This document shows positions 1-7,500 of a stretch of 8,556 bases of DNA, piece after piece (the first letter of the stretch is position 1; the number at the start of each line of letters is the position of its first letter). Below the pieces are notes generated by a model, which was not told where the DNA came from, ran no database searches, and saw only the letters and a program-made list of their open reading frames with translations. The stretch spans positions 1-8,556 of the forward strand of contig DQLO01000082.1 of assembly GCA_015660155.1 (NCBI GenBank). Direction: 5' to 3'. This stretch comes from Verrucomicrobiota bacterium. Its GTDB lineage: Bacteria; Verrucomicrobiota; Verrucomicrobiia; Limisphaerales; UBA1100. The translations under genes and the position numbers were made by a program.

Positions 1-6
1 AGGGAG
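1..6 (+). promoter_or_regulatory. Shine-Dalgarno sequence of the pilM-pilN fusion gene
   Basis: AGGGAG lies 9 nt before the ATG at position 16, a near-consensus ribosome binding site that supports this start. No promoter can be judged because the window begins here; the gene may continue an operon from upstream. Confidence 0.7.
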
Positions 7-15
7 TATTTCAAT

Positions 16-1977
16 ATGAAACCGTTTTTAGCGATTGACTGCGGCGCAGCGAGCTTAAAGGTGGCGTTATTCGAGCCCCAAGCGAGCGGCAGCCTCGTGC
101 TTGCGCGCTACGAAATCGTGTCGCTCGGCCAGCGCGGGCTAGAAGAAACCGACCGCGTGGGGCTGCTCAAGGAAGTGCTGCAAGACACCCTCGACCGGCA
201 CGAGATTCGCGCCAAAGGTTTGGAGGCGCACGTCTGCACGCCCAGCTATCAGAGCTTCACAAAATTTTTGCGTACCCCGCCGGTGGAAGGCAGCAAGGTG
301 GGGCAAATCATCCAGTACGAGGCCCAGCAAAACGTGCCCTTCCCGCTGGACGAAGTGGAATGGGATTATCAAATCCTCGGCACGGCGGAAACCGGCGAGC
401 TGGAAGTGATGCTCATGGCGCTGAAGCTGGAAATCATCGACAGCCTCTCCACCGTTTGCAATGACCTCGGCCTGAAACTCGCCATCGTGGACGGCTCCGC
501 CGCGGCGCTCCGCAATTCATTTATGCACAACTACGGCGAGCTCGAAGGCTGCTCGCTGTTGCTGGACGTTGGGGCCAAAACCTCCAACGCATTATTCGTC
601 GAGGAAGGCGGCAAATTTTTCATGCGCAGCATCAACTTCGGTGCCAACGCCATCACTCAGGAATTTGCCCGCGAAAGCGGTTTGGACTGGGCGGCCGCCG
701 AAGAATACAAACGCGCCTACGGCTACGTCCACGTCACCAACACCGCCGAGCCCACCGATCCCTACCAAGCCATCGTCGTCAAAACCGCCCGCAACGTGAT
801 GACCCGTTTGCACCAGCAAGTGGCGCAAACCATCCAGTACTACCGCGCCCAGCAGGGCGGCTCAGCGCCCGTGCGGCTCCTCCTCGCTGGCGGCGGCGCG
901 TCCATGCTCTACACCGCCGAATTTTTCCAGGAAAAACTTGGCCTGCCCGTCGAGTTCCTCAACCCCTTCCGCAACGTGGAGATCGGCCCCGAAGTGGACC
1001 CCGAAGCCCTCGCCCTCGAAGCCCACAGCCTCGGCGAAATGGCCGGCCTCGGCCTACGCGCCACCACCGTGGGCATGACCGAATTCAATCTCCTGCCCCG
1101 GCGCGAAAAAATCAGCCGCCAAGTCGACAAACGCGGCCCCTACGCCATCGCCACCATCTTTTGCGCAGGCCTCGTGCTCTATGTATCCGGTGCCGCACAC
1201 CGCAGCATCGCGGCTAAGCACGCGGATGGAGTGGAAAAGATGGAGCAGGGTTTGGGCGACTTTGAGAAAACCGCGACCCAAATTTCCGATGTCGAGGGCG
1301 AGTTGTTTGCCCGCAAAGGGAAAGCCAAAAAAATGGAGCGAATCCTGCGCAGCCGATTTTACTGGATTGTGCTGGTGAACTCCATTCAAAGCACGTTGGA
1401 TGGTTCCGATGGCAAAATACTAATCCTCACCAACCCCAACGAGCTGGTGCCCAAGGGAACCAACGAGGTTAACCAAGTGAACGCCGAGAAAGTGGCTGAA
1501 GCCGACGCCGCCGTATGGCTGCAATCACTTACCATGACCAAGTCCGCAGCAAGTTCTGGAGGCAAGCAGGGAGGCTTCGGTGGCGGAGAAGGAATGGGCG
1601 AAGGCGGCGGCGGCATGGGAGGAATGGGCGAAGGCGGCATGGGAGGAATGGGCGAAGGAGGGCCCGGAGGTGCCGGCGGAGGCGCGAAAATGGCTGAAAA
1701 CATCAGTGTTATTTATCTCAAGCTCATGGCCAAGAACGTGCTGGCCGATGCGCCCAACGGCGAGACAGTTCGCACCCGGGAAACGTTAAACCGCGAGTTT
1801 GCCACGATGATGGCCAAGCAATTTCGGCGGAATGAGCTTTTTAGTGACGACGAAACCCTCACCAAAGTGGACGGGCAAATTTCGATGAAGGAAATTGACG
1901 GCACGCGCTGGTTTGAATTCGTCATCCAATTGTCGTTGAAAGATCCCATCGTAATGAAAGACGAGGACATGGAATAA
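16..1977 (+). CDS. pilM: PilM-PilN fusion: type IV pilus-like inner-membrane assembly protein
   Basis: This 653-residue protein joins an actin-like PilM ATPase to a PilN-like bitopic segment. PilM part, about 1-350: the phosphate-1 loop is near residues 4-20 (AIDCGAASLKVALFE), a PilM-typical stretch is at about 98-119 (EAQQNVPFPLDEVEWDYQ), the phosphate-2 loop is at about 181-194 (LLLDVGAKTSNALF) and an adenosine-binding glycine motif is at about 289-296 (LLLAGGGA). PilN part: the short motif EFNLLPRRE, which PilM binds in classical PilN, is near 356, followed by a membrane helix at about 374-394, a charged helix likely to be coiled coil at about 395-440, and a periplasmic domain starting RSRFYWIVLVNSIQ. 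A Gly/Met/Glu-rich insert (about 515-557) splits that domain. Classical PilM is about 350 residues and PilN is a separate protein. The expected role is a cytoplasmic ATP-binding ring tied to the PilO-like neighbour. The next gene starts 3 nt downstream. It probably corresponds to Akkermansia Amuc_1101. The domain calls are firm; the exact machine (pilus or secretion) is inferred. Confidence 0.88.
   Translation: MKPFLAIDCGAASLKVALFEPQASGSLVLARYEIVSLGQRGLEETDRVGLLKEVLQDTLDRHEIRAKGLEAHVCTPSYQSFTKFLRTPPVEGSKVGQIIQYEAQQNVPFPLDEVEWDYQILGTAETGELEVMLMALKLEIIDSLSTVCNDLGLKLAIVDGSAAALRNSFMHNYGELEGCSLLLDVGAKTSNALFVEEGGKFFMRSINFGANAITQEFARESGLDWAAAEEYKRAYGYVHVTNTAEPTDPYQAIVVKTARNVMTRLHQQVAQTIQYYRAQQGGSAPVRLLLAGGGASMLYTAEFFQEKLGLPVEFLNPFRNVEIGPEVDPEALALEAHSLGEMAGLGLRATTVGMTEFNLLPRREKISRQVDKRGPYAIATIFCAGLVLYVSGAAHRSIAAKHADGVEKMEQGLGDFEKTATQISDVEGELFARKGKAKKMERILRSRFYWIVLVNSIQSTLDGSDGKILILTNPNELVPKGTNEVNQVNAEKVAEADAAVWLQSLTMTKSAASSGGKQGGFGGGEGMGEGGGGMGGMGEGGMGGMGEGGPGGAGGGAKMAENISVIYLKLMAKNVLADAPNGETVRTRETLNREFATMMAKQFRRNELFSDDETLTKVDGQISMKEIDGTRWFEFVIQLSLKDPIVMKDEDME
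1609..1656 (+). repeat. Perfect 24-bp tandem repeat (two copies) encoding Gly-Gly-Met-Gly-Gly-Met-Gly-Glu
   Basis: Two base-for-base identical 24-nt units lie side by side at 1609-1632 and 1633-1656, in frame within the PilM-PilN fusion gene. A half unit (GGAATGGGCGAA) precedes them at 1591-1602. They form the core of a Gly-rich stretch running over about 1558-1690. The perfect identity, including third codon positions, points to recent slippage or duplication. Confidence 0.9.
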
Positions 1978-1980
1978 AGT

Positions 1981-3240
1981 ATGCAAAAAGAACTGGTCAT
2001 TTATTATTTGAAACGGCATGCGCTGATTCTTGTGTGGCTGTTAGTGGCGGCAGGCTTTGTGGGGTACGGGTACGTATTTATGACCGGTGCCGAGGCCGGG
2101 AAAGCTAATCAGGGCGGTGCCTTCGAGGAGGTGAAGGCGCGGCGCGAAAAAATTTCCAATCCCTCGAACAATATCAAAATCGACCCGGAAAATATCGCAA
2201 AAATTCAGGATGAGGTGAATGAGTTGGATCGGTTGATTATCAAAGCAGGAACGGTAATCTCCGCCGGAGTGGAACATGAGCCGATGGCCGGCAACGATTT
2301 CACCACGCACATGGTGAGCGTAATCAAGCAACTCAACAAGGCCGCCAAAGAACAGCGGGTTGGGCTTCCACGCGATCCGGGCAGCAAGAGTGATGTGCAA
2401 TTTCCCTACTACTTCACTTTTTTTGAGGTCATCACCAAGGAACACGGTGTGAGTGAGGATAAGGTGCCCGAACTTCAGGTGCAACTGGAGGACGTGGAAA
2501 CCATCATCAACATTCTGCTCCGAAGCCGAGTTCAGTCCATCGAATTGATCCAGCGCAACCCTGTAACCAAGGAGGACGTTGCCGCCAACCGGCCGAATGA
2601 TTACCTAATAGAACGAATGAAATACACCAACTCCGTGGCTGTGGTTCGGCCCTACCGAATCAAGTTTCGCTGTCTCAGCGGTGGCATTGCCAAATCACTC
2701 AGCGGGTTTGCGCGCGAAGATTTATTTTATGTGGTGCGCAAATTCGAAGTAAAGCAAGCCGGCGCAAACAGTGCCGCCAGCGGTGGGATGGGCGGCGAAG
2801 GCGGCATGGGCGGCGAAGGCGGCTTTGGAGGTGCGCCAGGCGGGGGTGAAGAAGTAGGTGGCGAAGGAGGCTTTGGCGGGGGTGCGGCACTCGGTGGCGG
2901 AGGAGGGGCTCAGGCTGCGGCCGGCACTCCGAGCGTTCCGCTTGCCAGTTTGGAACAATTAATTCTCGAAAACCACGCGGGCCTCGCCACTCCTAAAGCT
3001 AAGAACATCATGCGTGAAAAATTGCTGGAAGTGACTGTGGATCTCGACGTGATCCGCCGCTTGCGCCCTGAGTTGCCGGACGGTGAAGCCGGAGCCGATG
3101 CCAATATCAACGCGCCCGGACCCGCCCCGGCACCCAACCTGCCTGCTATGGCTGGCACCAATAATGCCGCCCCGCCGGGCACCAACGCCCCGGCCACGGT
3201 TCCAGGAACCGCGCCGGTGACGCCACAGCCCAAGCAATAA
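1981..3240 (+). CDS. PilO-like / Amuc_1100-like bitopic membrane protein
   Basis: This 419-residue protein has a short cytoplasmic N-terminus, one membrane helix at about 13-34, a helical stretch that may be coiled coil (about 60-95, EEVKARREKI onward) and a mixed alpha/beta periplasmic region. The stretch at about 221-259 (PYRIKFRCLSGGIAKSLSGF, then DLFYVVRKFEVKQ) follows the strand-helix-strand pattern of PilO/GspM ferredoxin-like domains and resembles, from memory, the matching part of Akkermansia Amuc_1100. A Gly/Met/Glu-rich linker (about 268-315) follows, then a conserved-looking strand (EKLLEVTVDLDVIRRL, near 345) and a Pro/Ala/Thr/Asn tail. The expected role is partner of the PilN part of the upstream fusion in the alignment subcomplex. 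The gene starts 3 nt after the upstream stop; GAGGA at 1963-1967 is a distant ribosome site, so translational coupling is likely. Sequence similarity in this family is low, so the assignment rests mainly on architecture and gene order. Confidence 0.72.
   Translation: MQKELVIYYLKRHALILVWLLVAAGFVGYGYVFMTGAEAGKANQGGAFEEVKARREKISNPSNNIKIDPENIAKIQDEVNELDRLIIKAGTVISAGVEHEPMAGNDFTTHMVSVIKQLNKAAKEQRVGLPRDPGSKSDVQFPYYFTFFEVITKEHGVSEDKVPELQVQLEDVETIINILLRSRVQSIELIQRNPVTKEDVAANRPNDYLIERMKYTNSVAVVRPYRIKFRCLSGGIAKSLSGFAREDLFYVVRKFEVKQAGANSAASGGMGGEGGMGGEGGFGGAPGGGEEVGGEGGFGGGAALGGGGGAQAAAGTPSVPLASLEQLILENHAGLATPKAKNIMREKLLEVTVDLDVIRRLRPELPDGEAGADANINAPGPAPAPNLPAMAGTNNAAPPGTNAPATVPGTAPVTPQPKQ
2782..2835 (+). 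repeat. 18-bp tandem repeat encoding Gly-Gly-Met-Gly-Gly-Glu
   Basis: Two in-frame 18-nt units (2782-2799 and 2800-2817) differ only at two third codon positions. A third, diverged unit (2818-2835) encodes GGFGGA. A related GGEGGFGG segment recurs at about 2860-2880. The encoded motif closely resembles that of the repeat in the upstream fusion gene. Confidence 0.85.
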
Positions 3241-3246
3241 CGCCGC

Positions 3247-4461
3247 ATGGAAAAACTGCAACCTATTCTCAACAAACTCAAGGGAGTCGTGGATCACCTT
3301 GAGAAGATTATTTTGGGCGTGGTGTTGTTGGCCGTGGCGGTCACTTCGGTGCTCAAGCTTTTGAGCGCGCGCGGCGAATTGGATGCCGTGAACAAGACGG
3401 CTGGCGATCTTACTTTTGGCGGGCAAATGCGTCAGCCCGAGGATGTTGACAGGTTTGCCAAACTGGTGCTCACCTCCCGCGAGGATCCGCCTGCCATTAA
3501 TCTCGATGGCACGAATCACCTTGTGTTCAACGCCGCGAAGTGGAATCGAGTCGTCACCACAAGTGTTTCCGGTACCACCGTCACAAACGTGTTCCGTGAT
3601 TCTCAGGATTTGCCTCTGGGTATTTCAGCACTGCGCGTAACGGATATCCGCGAGGTGCGCCTCATCATTACTCCCAAAATACAAATGAACCGCAGCCCCG
3701 CCCAGTTGGGTGAGAACAATATGCGCTATCGTTTTGAGGCCATTGACGAATACCCCTCGGTGTTTGCCTCTCTCCCCGTGTACATGCAATATTGGAAAAA
3801 GAATCCGAACTGGAGACAGTTCATCAAATATGACTCCCTGCGATTGCGATGGTTCATGCCTCAAACACACCCGCGCGCGTCGGGCGTCAAAGCCCTGTCC
3901 AATAATTTACAGCCGCTCCCCCTCCGTAGGGCCAGTTTCTTGCACCTGTTTAATGCCGCTGAGCTTCAGCTGCACCCAGATTGGTATGTTGCCTTCCGCT
4001 TCACTGCGGCCACCAAGGCCAGTAAAATTGAAGATGTGATTTGCACGCTTGATATCATTCACGGCCTGCCCGGCGGCGGGTTGGTCACCAACAAAAATCG
4101 CGTGGCCAAGCATAATCAGCCGATTTCATTCACCCGCGGTTATGAGGCGGATTTATTTTTCCAAACCAAATTCACCGCCCAACCGATGGAATGGAAAAAA
4201 TGCCGTGTGGGAAGGCTGTTTTCCATCGACGGTGAAGTGTTTCGCATTCTCAAAGTAACGCCGGATCTGGTGCAGTTGATTTCCGACCAGGGGTTTGGCG
4301 GCAACGGCAAGATCCATGACAAACCCTTTCGCCTCGGACCCATTCAGGTTCGGCCCGGCCTCAACATCCCCGTGCCCGGCGGCGGCACCAACGCCGTGCC
4401 GGCCCGCCCGCCGGTGACCAATCCGCCCGTGGTCAACCCACCCACCGTGGGGGGGCAATAG
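3247..4461 (+). CDS. Amuc_1099-like bitopic protein, possible PilP-type linker to the secretin
   Basis: This 404-residue protein has an N-terminal cytoplasmic segment of about 18 residues, one membrane helix at about 19-39 (IILGVVLLAVAVTSVLKLL) and a large extracytoplasmic part. I do not recognise a named domain in the middle. Near residues 317-350 a compact strand-rich segment (CRVGRLFSIDGEVFRILKV, then DLVQLIS) looks like the small beta-barrel type found in PilP/GspC-like linkers. The last 30 residues are Gly/Pro/Asn-rich (TNPPVVNPPTV). Its position between the PilO-like gene and the secretin equals that of Amuc_1099 in Akkermansia. Classical PilP is a short lipoprotein; this one has no lipobox and is anchored by a helix. 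The start ATG is 6 nt after the upstream stop with no visible Shine-Dalgarno sequence, suggesting reinitiation. The gene is certain; the PilP analogy is tentative. Confidence 0.65.
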   Translation: MEKLQPILNKLKGVVDHLEKIILGVVLLAVAVTSVLKLLSARGELDAVNKTAGDLTFGGQMRQPEDVDRFAKLVLTSREDPPAINLDGTNHLVFNAAKWNRVVTTSVSGTTVTNVFRDSQDLPLGISALRVTDIREVRLIITPKIQMNRSPAQLGENNMRYRFEAIDEYPSVFASLPVYMQYWKKNPNWRQFIKYDSLRLRWFMPQTHPRASGVKALSNNLQPLPLRRASFLHLFNAAELQLHPDWYVAFRFTAATKASKIEDVICTLDIIHGLPGGGLVTNKNRVAKHNQPISFTRGYEADLFFQTKFTAQPMEWKKCRVGRLFSIDGEVFRILKVTPDLVQLISDQGFGGNGKIHDKPFRLGPIQVRPGLNIPVPGGGTNAVPARPPVTNPPVVNPPTVGGQ

Positions 4462-4496
4462 CCTGTGGCGCGGATGGCCCGTGCGGAATTATTGGC

Positions 4497-4524
4497 TTGC
4501 TAATCCGGCAAGGTTCGCTATTGT
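4497..4524 (+). promoter_or_regulatory. Weak sigma-70-like promoter candidate for the secretin gene
   Basis: TTGCTA (4497-4502) and TATTGT (4519-4524) are separated by 16 nt; each matches the consensus hexamer at 4 of 6 positions. Transcription would begin near 4531, leaving a leader of about 60 nt that contains the 4533-4548 hairpin. Such matches arise easily by chance, so this is only a candidate. Confidence 0.22.
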
Positions 4525-4532
4525 GATCGCAA

Positions 4533-4548
4533 GGCCGAGTCATCGGCT
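4533..4548 (+). promoter_or_regulatory. Hairpin in the secretin leader with an alternative pairing arm
   Basis: GGCCGA (4533-4538) can fold on TCGGCT (4543-4548) around the tetraloop GTCA, with one G-U pair at the base. The same left arm is also perfectly complementary to TCGGCC at 4557-4562, so two exclusive folds are possible. No T-tract follows, so it is not a typical terminator. A regulatory role is not demonstrated. Confidence 0.3.
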
Positions 4549-4589
4549 GGGGGGAATCGGCCATTCCGGCCAAATCAAATGGGGGTATT

Positions 4590-7500
4590 ATGAAACAGGT
4601 GGGGATTTGTTTTCGTGTCGTATTGTCTATCGGCTTCGTGGCCGTTTCCGTAAATGTCCGGGCGCAAGCCGTGCCGCCGCCGGATATGCCTTCTCAGGAT
4701 GCCATCCAGCGCCTTTTGGATGAGGAGCGCCGATTGCGCGGGCAGGGGCTCGACAATCCCATCACGCAAGAGGCCATCGCTAATGCCCAGCAGGTGGATC
4801 GCGCTCTGGCTGATATTGGCCGCAAAGCCCAGTCGGATCTTCTGGCGGTGTCGCAATTGGCCCAGCAGGCCAGCCAAGCCGCCCGAAATGTTGATGCCAT
4901 TTCAAAGTATCGCATGGCCATCATTCTTGAAAATGATTTCAAAGTGTACGCCACCGCCCAGCTCAAGAACTTGCTGCGCGCGGATCACCCCGTTTACGTG
5001 AAGGCCCTCAACACGCTGGAGCTGCCTATGCGCGATATTCGGGCCGGTTACCTAAAGGTGACCCAAGTGATGGTGGAAGCGGCCTGGCAGCGCAATGAGT
5101 TTGATGATGCCAGAGGATTCATCATGGACACCCTCGGCTGGCTGCCCGGCAATGCCGACCTGCAGGCGTTGCTGCGCGAAAGCGAAAAACTCAATGCGGC
5201 CTTCGTGAAACACGAGCCTTCACCCGATGCTTCGAGTATGAGGGAAGCTTTGGCCAACCGCGATCTGGAAATTAATCGACTGCTCAAGGACGGGCGATTT
5301 CATTACGAGATGCGCGATTTGGACAACGCCAAGCTGAATTTCGACCGCGTGCTGCTGCTCGATGGCCGCAACGATGTGGCCAGCAATTTTCTGCGCATGA
5401 TCAATAAATTCAAAAACGACGCGGCCAAGGATTCGCGTGATCGGAACTTCAGCGCCATGGTGCAGGAGGTCAATGAGAAGTGGGTTGAGGCACCTCACCA
5501 GCGGACTCTGCCCGTCCCCAACCCAACTTGGATTAACCAAACCGGCGGCAGCGCCAACCAACCCGGAGGCCCCGGCGCCAACAATGTGATCATGAAAAAG
5601 CTGCAAAGCATCCGGGTGCCCAGCGTGCCGCCTTTGGCAGGCATGGCGCTCAATGAAGTGGTGAATCTGATCACCCAAATGGCTGCTGAAAATGACACCA
5701 TTTCTCTGGATCAAAAGGACAAAGGCATTAACATTTGGATCCGGACTGACCTGCCGGAGTACGCAAAAATTGCGGGCAATTTCCCTTTCCAAGGCTCGCC
5801 GAACATCAATCCCGCCAATGGCTTGCCTATGAGGCGGCCGGTGATGAAACATGCCGGTGGCAGCATGGCCGATGGCACGGACTCCGGGGTATTGGCACCG
5901 GGCGGGCGGATGAATGCCGGCTTGCCCAGCGTGCCCACCATTGGCGGCGGCCGGCTCGATCCCACCCGCATTACCGTGCAGGGGCTCACCGCGCCGCTCA
6001 CCAATGTGAGCCTCTCACAGTTGCTCAACATTATTACCAAATCCTGCGATCAACCGATTGATTGGAAGGTGAGTGAGGGCACGGTCATGCTTTCGTATCG
6101 TCCAGCGGATGCGGACTTTGTCACCAAGTTGTTTCAGGTAAAGCCCAATGCTTTTTTCACTGAGTTGATTAAAGTGAAACCCACGGTTCGGCAGATTACA
6201 CCGCTGCCGAAGTCCCCTCTCGGCGAGGGTTTCGACTCGACTATTCGATCCAAGAACACGCAATCCAATGGTGGCGGCAACTTATATATCAACCGGCAAA
6301 CCGGACAGCCGATCAATGGCGGCGGCGGTTGGGCCGGCGGCGGCGGTGCGGGTGGCGGCGTCGGGGGGGTTAACCAAGCTGCCTCGGCGGCGGTGCAGGC
6401 TTATCTGGCCAACTTCGGTATCACCAACGCGCAGGTGGTGTTTAACCCAAGCAACGGCCAGTTGCTGGTGCGGGCGCAGTTGGCGAATCTCGAACAAATC
6501 GAGCAGGTGATTGAAATTCTCAACACGTCTCCAGAGCAGTTGGTGATTGAGGCCAAGTTCGCGGAGATTGAATTTAATGAAGGCGAATCGCTGGGCTTCG
6601 ACTGGTACCTCGGCAATTTCACGATGCAAAATGGCAAGTACATCACCGGCGCCGGCCCGCAGCCCACCTTCATCGGCAAACCCACCGCGAGCAATCCCTC
6701 GGGCTTTTTCCCGTACCCCGGCACGTTACAGGGTAATACCTTTGTGCCCAGTCAGTACAGCATTCAGCCCAGTGCTAATGAAGGTCGGCTCACCTCCGGC
6801 TTTAAGGGCTACGGCAATGCGCTTTGGAGTTTCACCGGGCTGATGACCGACCCACAATTCCGTGTGGTGCTCAATGCCATTGACCAGCAGGACGGCGCCG
6901 AGCTGCTTTCCGCGCCGCGCATTCTGGCGATCAGTGGAAGACAGGCAAACATTTCCGTGCAGGATAATCGATCCATCGTCACCGGAGTGCAACCCACCTT
7001 TACACCTGGTGCCGGCGGCGGTTTTGGCGGCGGCGGCGGTGGGGGCGGCGGCACGGTGACGCCCATTGTGACCCAACAACAAATGGGCCCCTCGCTCACT
7101 GTGTTGCCTTATGTGAATGCCGATGGCTACACCATTGAGATGTCCATCGCCCCCTCCATCACTGAGTTTTTGGGCTATGAGGAAAGCACTTTTGAAGCAT
7201 CCGTGTTTGCCGGCAACAACGTGGTGACAACGACAGTACCCCTGCCCCGCATCCGCACCCGCGACATCAACGTCCAATGCGTGGTGTGGGATCAAACCGT
7301 CCTCGCACTGGGCGGGCTCATCGCCGAGACGGTGCAAACCACCAAGGACAAAGTGCCCTTCCTCGGTGACCTGCCGTTCCTTGGCCGCTTGTGGCGCGGC
7401 GAAGGTCGCAGCAGCAAGAAAAAGAACATGGTGATTTACGTGAAGCCCACCATCATTGATCCGGCGGGCAACCCGAAGAATCGTCCCGGCCAACTGCCCT

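Larger units (their letters stand above)
4462..4589 (+). other. Intergenic leader before the secretin gene
   Basis: These 128 nt are the only sizeable gap in the window. No gene or RNA family was recognised. The gap contains a weak promoter-like pair (4497-4524), a short stem CTTGC/GCAAG (4496-4512), a hairpin (4533-4548), a competing partner arm TCGGCC (4557-4562) and a G-run (4581-4585) 4 nt before the ATG that may be a poor ribosome site. The secretin frame has a stop at 4524-4526 and no ATG, GTG or TTG between it and 4590, which fixes the start at 4590. Confidence 0.6.

Noticed and set aside
540..1180. Apparent shift in codon style along the fusion gene, with more C-ending codons in the PilM part than in the PilN part
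   Set aside because: It is only an impression by eye and similar local variation occurs elsewhere in the window; a codon-usage calculation would be needed before reading it as a mark of recent fusion or transfer.
2959..3519. Antisense open frame of 186 codons spanning the junction of the second and third genes
   Set aside because: It crosses two tightly packed sense genes and has no family features.
4496..4512. CTTGC/GCAAG stem as a terminator between the third gene and the secretin
   Set aside because: Only five base pairs with a seven-base loop and no T-tract after it.
4481..4723. Possible 80-residue small gene starting in the intergenic gap
   Set aside because: Most of it overlaps the secretin signal peptide region in another frame, there is no convincing ribosome site, and the product has no clear features.
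5220..5852. Antisense open frame of 210 codons opposite the secretin N-terminal region
   Set aside because: No ribosome site or recognisable motif; it mirrors the codon pattern of the sense gene.
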